DNA of 46,902 nucleotides. It comes from Guillardia theta CCMP2712 (taxonomy: Eukaryota > Cryptophyceae > Pyrenomonadales > Geminigeraceae). The notes under the pieces were generated by a model that saw nothing but the letters and a program-made list of their open reading frames with translations, was not told the origin of the DNA and searched no databases. The stretch spans positions 974,365 to 1,021,266 of the forward strand of contig NW_005434660.1 in NCBI RefSeq assembly GCF_000315625.1. The letters are read 5' to 3'. This document shows, piece after piece, positions 9,827 to 18,670 of the stretch (position 1 is the first letter of the stretch; each line of letters starts with the position of its first letter). The position numbers and the translations under genes are program-made.

Positions 9827-12058
9827 TCACCTCCCCCCTCTTCGTCCTCTCGCACGAGTCTGGCAGGGCTCATCCCCTGCGTAGCATATCCTCTGCATGC
9901 GGCCCTCTCCCTCCAAGTCGCCTCCCATGCTCGTCGGCAGGCCCAACGGCTCGCCGAGGTGCTGCAGCATCATGTCCGAGCTGGTGGAGCGGCAGAAGGG
10001 GCTCCTCTGCTCTCCGATCGCCTGGGACGTGCTCGAGAAGTATCTTCCAGGGAAGTAGCGACCGTCGGCAGGTGATGTCTCGGCCGTGCTGCTTCCTCCT
10101 CCTGTCTCTGAACCGAAGTAGAGTCCAGGTCGCGGCGGGGACTTGGTGGACGACAGCGCAGGAGACTTGGAGGCATCGAAGGCGCTGAAGAGACGTTCCT
10201 CGTCCCCCACAGCCAATTGCTTCAGGTCAAGACGCTCTCTTGCTCGCTCTTCGTATCCCCTCGCTCTGCTCAGTTGAGGGCTGTTGGTCGCCCTCTGGTT
10301 CGCTCGCTCCATGTCCTTAAGCCTCCCTCGAACGGCATTGACTTCTTCTTCCAGCACCTGCTCTTGGATCAGAGCCCCGCAAAGCAAAAATAAAGGCGCT
10401 GCTACCTCTGCAGCCTTCTCCGCCGCAGCTTTCTCCCTGGTGACCTTGTAGATCTTCTTTTCTGCTGCTTCCATTTCGGCCTGCCATTGTACCGAAAGCT
10501 GCTCTAGTTGCTGAACCTTGCTCCTCATCTCTTCGAGCTCTTGCTTAGTGTAGTGCAGATCCAAAGCCTGAGAATGGATATGAACATTTAAAAACAGAAT
10601 CAGAGCATCAGCCGACCTGGGAAGTCAAGTCTCTTGCCGACTGATCTCGTTCCATGCGAGATTGATCATTCCTTTGGCGCATCTCTTCCAACAGCCTCTG
10701 CAAATTCTCTACTGCTGCCTTCTCATGCTGTAGTTTTGCTTCCAGCGCAGAATTTCGAGCTTCAAGGTCTTGAATCTGCATAGCTTTCAAGTCCTCTCGC
10801 GGCTCCTTGCCGGCAATCTTTTCATCATTGCCATCAGCCTTTGCCAAGGTGTACAGAATGTTGAAGGCTTTGAACGCCGGATTCACATGGCTTGGAAAAC
10901 GAGGAGCGAAAACGACGCAGGCAGTGATCAGCATAAACGAAGTTGCAAATCCGAGGATGAAGCTCATCTGAAACGACATTCCCCTAGAACACGGACTTGG
11001 CTTTCCTGCGGTTGATTTCTCTGCAGTGGTTTCTGAGCAAACTTTGCAAATGGATGAGATCTCGTTGCCGCAAATCTCGTGAGAGGGAATTTCTTGCCTC
11101 TGAAGCATGGAGTCACCAACCAAGTGAACACATAAAGTATGCATTACCGGATATTCCGCCATCTGCTCTTTGGAAGCCGAAGGCATGCCAAGGTCACTGA
11201 GATCTGCCTTGTTCTTTCTTGGCTTGTCTGCAGCTTCAGAGGCATCATGAGCACGTGGATAGCCTTTCGGCGTCAATGCTTCCCGGGCCACAAGTTTTCC
11301 CTGTGACTCCAGTCCTGTACCTGGCTCTGGTGACGCGGAGATTTTCCACCTGCAAAGGTCCTCCTCACCACACTCCTCCAAGGCCGCCTCCCTCGCATGT
11401 TGAGCGGAAGAAATCTTGCAGGCTGGATCTTTGCATGCTTCGCCTTTCTTAGTCCGTCTCAAGGTGGCTGTAACACGATACTCTGCATCGATCCTTCGCT
11501 CATTTTCGAGCAAGGCATTGCTTCCTTTCTCAGAGAAGGGGCTGTCTTGAACATAATTGCATACGCCAATGTACCAACGACCCGGTGACAAATGTTCTGA
11601 TGTCACCACGACTCCATGGTGATCGCCTTGTTTTTTGAACTGCAGGAGAAGTGAGTCGGAACAACAAAACACGAGCAGAAACGAGAGGTGAAAGAACAGC
11701 ATGAATGCAAGCCAAGGCAAACAGCAATATCTATTGGCACCTGATAGTAACTTGCATAGTTGTGTTCGTCTTCAAGTGAGTGACGTAAAATGGGCGAGGC
11801 CTTAACCAACAGAAAAAGTTTCGTGGAGCTGCTGTCAAGATCCACGACGAGGTTGTATCCAACGCTTGTGACATTAATGAAATAGTTATGGCAAGAACTT
11901 GAAAAAACTCTGCCGGTAACTTGTTGCCCGCTGTTCAAGCTGCCGAGCACCGACGATTTGTACGAAAGAATATTATCTTCCATCGACTCAATGCCGAGGA
12001 ATCCCACCAGCAGCAAACATATCTTCAAAGTGCATCTACATAACATTGGTAGATTCAT
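9827..12058 (-). CDS. Type I membrane protein: PPC-like ectodomain, one TM helix, cytosolic coiled coil
   Basis: Three exons: 12058-11741, 11639-10617 and 10567-9827. The introns have GTGCCA/CTGCAG and GTCGGC/TCTCAG ends (101 and 49 nt), both phase 0. The start MNLPMLCRCTLK gives a signal peptide with core ICLLLVGFLGI; an ATG 11 codons upstream (12091) is possible. The ectodomain begins with a pattern typical of bacterial pre-peptidase C-terminal (PPC) type beta-sandwiches: SGQQVTGRVF, YFINVTSVGYNLVVDLD, ending LSPGRWYIGVCNY. A Cys-rich linker follows, then a TM helix (MSFILGFATSFMLITACVVF). The cytosolic side is a long coiled coil (IQDLEARNSALEAKLQHEK and, in exon 3, QELEEMRSKVQQLEQL) and a Ser/Pro-rich tail. 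It could be a surface adhesin or receptor tethered to the cytoskeleton; function is unknown. Confidence 0.8.
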
Positions 12059-12091
12059 GTTCGCTGCAATAGGTTTTGCGATCCCAAACAT

Positions 12092-13398
12092 TCAAATATC
12101 CTATAAAGCCTGATTCATTCCTGCAGAAACAGAGGTCACCTACGGAACTTCAAGCTCACGAAGAGTTAGCAACCCTGCTGCCCGAATGCTCGCCTATCGA
12201 GAGATCACTCACCCTCTATTTCATGACTCTCCACTCACTACATGCTACATGCTTACTTGCACCCACAAAATACCCCATCTACCTCGACTCTTATTCCTAG
12301 CATACCTCATCGCATTCCCCCTGCCCTCCCCCGCCCCATTCGCTCAAATCTTTCTTCTTCATGAAGACTGGATATCCTAATCCTGGCTTGTTCTCGTTCT
12401 TCATTTCAGCATAGTCTCTGTCCTCCCCTGCTCCATCGTCGATGCTGCTTTTCTAGTTCCTTTCGCTTCCTCCTCCTCCTCCGCCCCCCCCCCTTCATTT
12501 TCGCCTTCTTTCCTAACCAACAACTGACATCTCATCCAGCCGCCCCCTGACACCCCCCCCACCCCTAGTCATCTACCCCACCCTACTTCATCAACAGCCA
12601 CCATTTATAGTACCCCTAAAATGACACCATAAAATTCCTAAAAGGACCCGTATGAATGTCTCCAAATCTGAAACACCGGTAGAAAGTCGCCCCCGTTGAC
12701 TACCCCACCTTTTCTGGTCACCAACCAGCATGCCACACACGGACCCACCCAACTTCTTCAAGTTTAACCCCTACCCGGTAAAAATTGCCCAGCTCCTTCA
12801 TTACCGTCCACTACCCACCCCCTTTGTAGAGGAAAAAGACTTCTCATGACCCCTGGTTGAATTCTCCGATAGACAAAAGCGTACTACCCACCCTTGTAGT
12901 TCATAAGAAGTCCACCCCTACCCCTAGTAAATGGAGATGTACCGAACTGGCCCTCTGCTTCAAGGCTAAATTTAGAATCTATTTTGGAAAAGATGTGTTT
13001 TCATCATTGAAAAGCTGTCTTTCTAGTGCAGATTGGGACGAGATTGATCTAGATGGGTTCATAAAAATTGTAATGTAAGAAATAAGATATAGCTAATATA
13101 GTTTCAGGTCGTGTCTGGGTAATTGTATTTAGCTGGACTCTTTAAATTAGGAATTTTGCAACATGCCCAAGGAAATTTCAGCGAACGCGATTGGGTGGCG
13201 AGAAGAGAAGGCGAGGAGGGAGGAGAGAAACTGAGACCCTACACAAGAACAAGTGAGACCCTACACAAGAACGGCAACGAGGAAGTGTTTCTTTCCCTCG
13301 AAGTGAAGGCGAGGAAGCTGCAAGTGTAGATTTCGCGGGGCGAGAGGAGGATGCGTGGAACTACTGCATCACAGGGGAGCAAGTGAGGAGCTCGTGCC
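12092..13398. other. Intergenic region with TACCCC-type spacer repeat
   Basis: The region 12300-12850 is pyrimidine-rich with scattered CTACCCC/CACCCC blocks, resembling 34755-35040 and 44390-44700. A reading frame near 12950-13078 (GKDVFSSLKSCLSSADWDE) is the only protein-like stretch and could be an unassigned exon. A 20-bp direct repeat of GTGAGACCCTACACAAGAAC type occurs at about 13229-13275. Confidence 0.5.
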
Positions 13399-14412
13399 AT
13401 GAATGGCAACACTGGGGATGAACAACTACAGGTGAGATTGAGGATTCATGTTTTCAATACAGACTTTGGCGGTAAGGGTTGGATTGAATCTGGCCGTGTT
13501 GCTGGCTTGCATGACTTGAGATGACACATGCTTTGAAAGTTAGAGGATAAATCATCTCCGAGAAGCTGTGATGGTTTGACGCGAAGCTGGGTGGATGATG
13601 CTTTCCTACCAACAAGCAATGTTAGTGCCATTTGTAGTCTCACTCCATGATGCTTGTATGTTTTAGGTTGCCGATCTGAATTTCGAAGTCTGTTACGAAA
13701 AAGTGAAACCAATTGGAAATGCTGGCGCCGGTGATCAAGACATCTTTTGGACGTGTCAAAACTTGTAACGATAAACTGTGACAATATTTCAGCTCTTGTC
13801 GGGGACAAGCTGTCTACTGGATTTCCTTGGATTACAACGGTTTGGCTGGAAAGTAACGATATATCACATGAAGGGGTTTCTTTGCTTGCCAAGGGCTTTG
13901 AGCGGGTGGGCATGGTGTTGGATGCTTGTAGAAGGTTTGATCTTGATGTGCAGCATGAAACTTTGACCGACCTGTCGCTTGCTGGGAATCCTATCCGCAA
14001 AGAAGGGCTGCAAGTAAGAACTGGTCAGTCCCATCCAAAAGAATTCACTGCTATCTCGCTTTACAGTTGACGATCGAGAGCTTCCTAAAGAACCCAAACC
14101 CTAGCATAGCACGCCTCAATGTGCGGAGCTGTCAAATCAATGTGTAAGTCTAAAGAACTTGATAAGGCAGCTCGTCTCAAATTTTGTCAGACTTCCCATG
14201 GAGATCTCAGAGCTTGATTCGCTCAAGGAGCTGCTCTGTGAGGACAATCCAATCAGATACCCTCCAAAGGATGTAAGTTCGGGATGCTTGTTCCTACCTC
14301 ATGCAGTGCATTGGGGCAGGTTGCCTTTAGGAGAATAGCAATCCTTCGTCAATTCTTGAAAGCAGCGAAGAATGACACTGCTCATGAGGGCGGTGATCCG
14401 GTTGGTGACTAG
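13399..14412 (+). CDS. Leucine-rich-repeat protein (ribonuclease-inhibitor-like)
   Basis: The 3' half is firm. An exon ending at 13905 encodes TVWLESNDISHEGVSLLAKG. Exon 13954-14013 encodes LTDLSLAGNPIRKEGLQ. Exon 14067-14143 encodes SIARLNVRSCQI. Exon 14191-14272 encodes LPMEISELDSLKELLCEDN, then PIRYPPKD. Exon 14320-14412 ends QFLKAAKND and a stop. The introns are 48, 53, 47 and 47 nt with GT-AG ends. The units follow the LRR pattern (LxxLxLxxNxI), first in RNI spacing and then in a shorter class near the C-terminus, as in many protist axonemal or scaffold LRR proteins. The 5' end is provisional: ATG 13399 (MNGNTGDEQLQ) is followed by a possible donor, but exons between 13434 and 13747 do not resolve cleanly. 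Confidence 0.7.
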
Positions 14413-14536
14413 GAATGACTGGGTGAATGTCGTGACGATGTTGGTGGTTTGAAAGGTTGAAAGAGAGCGTGAAAGAGAGCATCGGTGTGCCACACGTGGA
14501 TTTTCACGACAACAGATCTCAACATGATCGCTGATA

Positions 14537-15428
14537 TCAGTGCAGGAGTCAGGATCCTACCGCTTCTGCCTTGGACGTGCAATTGCCTGACGGGACGGAG
14601 GCAGTGGTACCTGAGACTTGCTCCTTGGCTGTTCGAATGTTTCCAACTGCTCGATCTGCAGAAGCAGGAAGCCTCCTTTGGTTCTTCAGGACTCAATGTG
14701 AGCACCTCGAGGTAAAGCAGATGTCTGATTTCACTTGAGTTTCCAGTCAAGATTGTTGTGTTCCTTTTTGATTTCCCGCTTCTCGCTTGCCGTAGTTATA
14801 ACCCGCATACAACGTTCGTCCATGGAAGTATTTGGTACAGCAAAATGCCGACGATCGATCCTGTTTCTCTTGTTCGAAAGCAGAACGAGGTAGCAGAACA
14901 AGAAGAATTCAGGGTGAGATCTGCAACCCTGGTGAATCCTAAAGATTCAGATTGGTTTCCAGATAATTCCGAACATAACTCTCAGATACACTGACGATTA
15001 GTGAGAACGCGTCTCGATGCTTCGATCAAGCCGAGCCTTGATTCTAGTGTGGAAATGCTGTGTTGCTCTTGTCTTTTCCTTGTCGTGAGTGATCTCAACT
15101 CCAAATCTTGCCATGTCACCTTCCACAATGATGTAAGATTAAAAAATGAAGTTGCGGTTCATATCTCGCCCTTCACAGATCAACACTTCTCTGTAGTTTC
15201 TGCTTCGCCATCTATCTCTGCGGTCTACTCCTTCTAACTCAGAATCCAAAAATTGAAGGCACTAATGAAAACAGCGTGAATGTCAAACGCGTCCCACAGC
15301 AGCCCATACAGCCGCCAGTTCGGATCAGGACACAAGCTGAGCAAGTTTCATTCACGGCCTCACTATTGCACAATTGTATGATTGCATTACAGGACAGCAA
15401 GACTTATCAAGTCCGTTACAGTCAATAA
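14537..15428 (+). CDS. Unidentified protein, five exons, well-defined 3' end
   Basis: The exons fit in frame through four GT-AG introns: about 14537-14697 (LDVQLPDGTEAVVPETCSLA, then LLWFFRTQ), 14747-14913 (KIVVFLFDFPLLACRSYNPH, then VSLVRKQNEVAEQEEFR), 14963-15000 (IIPNITLRYTDD), 15090-15132 (DLNSKSCHVTFHND) and 15243-15428 (VPQQPIQPPVRIRTQAEQ, ending TYQVRYSQ and TAA at 15426-15428). The TAG at 14999-15001 is bypassed by the donor at 15001, so it is not the end of the gene. Start codon and 5' exon are not identified; they lie in the roughly 120 bp after the LRR stop. I do not recognise the family. The gene lies just downstream of the LRR gene and ends 58 bp from the convergent Cys-rich gene. 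Confidence 0.6.
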
Positions 15429-15486
15429 CGTAAAGACTGACTGGACTGGTCAGTGTAGCGGCGGTGCTGAGATACTACCACCCGGC

Positions 15487-16431
15487 TTACATCCTCATCG
15501 GTTGCGGTAGGCTGATCTCTGGGCCCGATTGTTGAGGATAACCTCCAGGCTGCTGAGGAAAAGCTTGTTGTTGAGGAGACGCTGGTTTCTGAGAAAACCC
15601 GACAGATGCGGAGGTTTGCGCAGCCGATTTGTTGACTGCAGAGCAATGGTTCAGGAGTCGAAGAAGCAATAAGAAGTGAGGCTTACCTCCGAGGTCATCG
15701 GGGGAAAAGAAGGACGAGTGTTGCATCTTCGTGCCTGGCACCTTCCCTTGACCATACAGGCGCGATGTGAAGAATTCCACAAAGGGGCTCTTGGGAATTA
15801 TGTTTACACTGCAGAACAGGCAAAGCCACCGCTCTTGGATGGAGAGGAAACCAGGAGGTGAGTCGAGGTCCGTGATCTTCAATGCATCCTTCTGACTGAT
15901 GCAGCAGACCTTGCCGGAGTTCTTGTATATCACTCGATTCTCATCGATTGGAGGTTCGCAGCGGCACTTGCTTGTCTGTCGAAGACAACAGCACTTGTTT
16001 TTGCACTCACCTCCCAACTGCTTTTCCTGCAACCTGAGGTAATACCTCAAATCTGTCACAATACAGGACGAATCTTCCTCCTGCACATTCTCGAGGAAGC
16101 ACTGGGTACTCCCGTACCCACAGAGATACTTGTGGACACAAGAACCGATGAGGCCATGGTCGGACAGAATCTCACCGCAGTCAACCGTGTACTGCCTCAA
16201 CAGACAGCACAGCTTGTCGTCCCAGTCGTACAAGCGGATGCCACCATAGTCTCCTGTGCCCCAGTTCTCGGGATGCTCAAATCCTAGACCAAGGCAATAT
16301 GCATATCCCAGCCACGAGACATCCCAATCTGAGACCTTGTCCGATGAAAATTGCTGCACATGTACGTCATTTGCGCAATGAGAGATTTCCCTATGTTGGT
16401 CACTGTCATGGAAACCGATGGGGCATTTCAA
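15487..16431 (-). CDS. Cysteine-rich protein with Gln/Pro-rich C-terminus
   Basis: Main exon 16431-15687 and last exon 15635-15487, joined across a 51-nt intron (GTAAGC/CTGCAG, phase 1). The main exon has many Cys pairs (DDKLCCLLRQ, CKNKCCCLRQTSKCRCEPP, KVCCISQKD) and the segment WLCLFCSVNIIPKSPFVEFF. The last exon is low-complexity (PASPQQQAFPQQPGGYPQQS). Residues from IDENRVIYKNSGKV onward look like a small beta-rich, possibly PH/GRAM-like fold, but this is a guess. No ATG is in frame at the 5' end of the main exon, so at least one upstream exon is missing. An ORF at 16922 (MPVQQTFACCALNALAPACA) is a candidate first exon, unproven. Confidence 0.65.
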   Translation of the reverse strand: MKCPIGFHDSDQHREISHCANDVHVQQFSSDKVSDWDVSWLGYAYCLGLGFEHPENWGTGDYGGIRLYDWDDKLCCLLRQYTVDCGEILSDHGLIGSCVHKYLCGYGSTQCFLENVQEEDSSCIVTDLRYYLRLQEKQLGGECKNKCCCLRQTSKCRCEPPIDENRVIYKNSGKVCCISQKDALKITDLDSPPGFLSIQERWLCLFCSVNIIPKSPFVEFFTSRLYGQGKVPGTKMQHSSFFSPDDLGGKPHFLLLLRLLNHCSAVNKSAAQTSASVGFSQKPASPQQQAFPQQPGGYPQQSGPEISLPQPMRM

Positions 16432-17226
16432 GCTTTCTTATTCGAACGTGCGATCCAAGAACAACGATTGGATGAAGAATCATCATGACAAGATGAAGAG
16501 ACACTGCATGTAGGAGGACAGGAGAAACTTTGGTGTTGGTGACCGAAAAAGTGGAGTTTGAGGTGACTGTCGCGAAAACAGAACGACATGAAATTCCAAA
16601 AGGAATTTAGGGAAAAAGAGAAGTAGGGAAGGGGGGAGCCTGAAAAGTAAAGAGCGAAGAAGGTAGCAAGGTACAGAGGTACCGAACATAGGAAGAGAAG
16701 AAAAGAGTGAAAGAGGACAAAATAGGAGAGAAGGAGGGGGGGGGGGGGCTGAGGGAGAGAGGGAGAGCAGAATGCAGAGAGGGGGAGAGACGGTTGGACT
16801 GAGGAGGAGAGTAAGAGACAGAGTCTCCAAGAGCAGGAGATGAAAATAGGTGTTGGGGAGGCAGCGCATGCAGGGGCCAAGGCGTTGAGAGCGCAGCAAG
16901 CGAACGTCTGTTGTACCGGCATGCTGCTGCTTTCCGAGTTCTTCCTCCTCTTGCCTCGCTAACGTGTCGGAATTTCAGTACTGTCAGGGGGTAGGGGTAG
17001 TAATGACGGGTATGGGGTCCACATTTTAGCACCGAGACAATAGGTAATAACTCACCTTGGGGGTGGGGTCCTCACTCGCGCCCCTATTTGGTATCTCTGC
17101 CACCTATGTAGCTGGAGGCCGCCAAGGCAAATTGACCGGTACTTCACTCAGTCCGGGGGTAGCTGGCGGAGGGGTGGGTGGGGTCAGTGCCAATCGTTAC
17201 TATGGTGACCAGTCAGTACTAGTAGA

Positions 17227-17250
17227 TTTTTTAACTTAACTTTGAGTAAA
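17227..17250 (+). repeat. Dispersed motif copy 2
   Basis: Exact match to TTAACTTAACTTTGAGTAAA, followed by GAAGTGG. Preceded by CAGTACTAGTAGA, a weak version of the CTCGTACT block. Confidence 0.8.
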
Positions 17251-17832
17251 GAAGTGGTAGTGTCGCACTACTAGGCTGAAGGAGACGGTGACTAAAAGTT
17301 TTGACTGACTCTGGTCAAAGTTCATAGCGGCCACCGCGACATCGCTGGCATGGCCGCGCGGGGGACTTGTCCTGCGCGCAGTTAAAGTGAAGGTATCCGT
17401 TAAGTTTGGGGGACAGCAACCGTTACTTGAGTCATTCCAAGACCCGGCGTACTACCACCGGTACGTCTCTGCGGCTAGGTGATTCGACTTGCCGCTGGCA
17501 GTGCAAACGAAGCCGGTCCAGGATCCGACCGGCGATGATGATGGCATGCACGGTAAGCCTGATCAGCTCAAGGCCTCCCCGCCCTCCGAAGTTCGCTGCC
17601 CGGCATCATCGAGGGTGCCACTGGCAGTCGGGCCATGATGGCATGGCCTACTACTGAGCCTCGGAGCCGCCCCGGGCCCGGCCCTGCTGCCCGGCCTGCC
17701 ACTGAGTACGAGTCTAGCTTTCTTCATATCCCTACTAGTTTCGGATTAGGTTTGGTTCTCGCTGTCTTTTCTCTTCTCGCCGTTCAAGTGGCCTGTGCGA
17801 CGGTGTCAGGGTCAAGCCTCCTCGACTCTCCT

Positions 17833-17873
17833 GATTGTCCTCGTACTGCTTTTTAACTTAACTTTGAGTAAAG
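17833..17873 (+). repeat. Dispersed motif copy 3 (left arm of inverted pair)
   Basis: GATTGTCCTCGTACTG followed by the TTAACTTAACTTTGAGTAAA core and a G. About 40 bp match the inverted copy at 20976-21016 almost perfectly. The pair encloses the armadillo-repeat gene. Confidence 0.85.
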
Positions 17874-18386
17874 AAGTCAAGTTTCAAGTTTCCACCCGGG
17901 CGGGGATCGGGTAAGTTACCTTGCAAGAACTAGGCGGGGCCCGGCCGGGGGGCCGCGGTCCCCGGGCCTAGTCACTCGCCGCGCCGTCGGAGTTGATCAT
18001 ACGCAGGGCCCAGTGGGCTGCCGGGCGGCCCGGCCGCTGCCGCTGCGGTGCGTGGCATCCTTCGGCGGGGGGCACAGGCAGGCAGTCGGCCCGTGACATG
18101 CGGCTGGCATGGGCCGGGGGGTGGGGGGGGGGGCGGGGATCCTGCGTGTCACTGGTAGTGTTAAGTGAAGGTATCAGTTGCTGAGTTCAAGTTGGGGGAG
18201 CCTTGGACGGCGCTGAGTAGTGACTGAGGCAGGATGAGGATTCAATGATTGGTTCTCGCTGTCTTTTCTCTTCTCGCCGTACGGCCAGTATGGCCTGTGG
18301 CCGCTGTGCTCCCGTCGGACAGTGTCATGGTCAGTTGAAACCTCCTCTACTCTCACTGAGTCCTGATTGTCCGACTCGTACTCGGA

Positions 18387-18410
18387 TTTTTAGTTGAACT
18401 TTGAGAAAAG
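18387..18410 (+). repeat. Dispersed motif copy 4 (diverged)
   Basis: TTTTTAGTTGAACTTTGAGA version of the core, preceded by GATTGTCCGACTCGTACT. It has several mismatches to the other copies. Confidence 0.65.
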
Positions 18411-18494
18411 GAGTGGCCAATACATGACCGTGTGATTCAACGGTCCGAGGCTCGTTCAGATTTGAGTAAAAGTTGGGTACCACTACGACTTCGA

Positions 18495-18540
18495 CGCCCC
18501 GCGGCCCGAGCCGGGCCGGCCCGAGCCGGGCCGGGCATTA
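18495..18540. repeat. GC-rich tandem/palindromic segment
   Basis: Two copies of CCCGAGCCGGGCCGG in tandem, largely self-complementary and able to form a hairpin. It lies about 130 bp beyond the stop of the armadillo gene. Confidence 0.6.
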
Positions 18541-18670
18541 GGCGCAGCTCAGCACAGGGATCAAGTTATTTATCGCTGCTGTGGTGACAGGGAATCAGGT
18601 AGAGACAATGAGAGAAAATCAATCAAGTTTCACACCTCAGGCTTCACTGGCGTGCTCCGGCTGCCAGTAG

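Larger units (their letters stand above)
17748..18410 (+). repeat. Diverged direct repeat pair (about 125-165 bp units)
   Basis: Unit 1 spans about 17748-17873 and unit 2 about 18246-18410. Both start GGTTCTCGCTGTCTTTTCTC and run through GGCCTGTG, a GTGTCAnGGTCA block, CCTGATTGTCC and the dispersed motif. A second shared block (GTGAAGGTATC with GTTnAGTT nearby) is found at about 17385-17420 and 18160-18195, so the duplicated unit may be larger and eroded. Confidence 0.75.
16432..18670. other. Gene-free, GC-rich, repeat-containing region
   Basis: Besides the possible upstream exon near 16900 I see no gene. The stretch 17050-18560 is markedly GC-rich and full of GGGCC/GGCCC, unlike the flanking coding DNA. 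It contains three same-strand copies of the dispersed motif (17227, 17849, 18387), a diverged direct duplication, and a TACCCC-type block on the opposite strand at 16985-17060. Confidence 0.65.

Noticed and set aside
9694-10188. Plus-strand ORF starting MDVARSSVVSMDDSSS
   Set aside because: It runs antisense to the coiled-coil exon of the PPC/TM gene and has no domain or splice support.
14409-14750. Minus-strand ORF opposite the gene at 14537-15428
   Set aside because: The plus-strand frame here splices cleanly into four further exons; the minus frame shows no such continuity.
14963-15001. TAG at 14999-15001 as the end of the gene
   Set aside because: A donor begins at 15001 and the following exons (15090-15132, 15243-15428) continue in frame with protein-like sequence.
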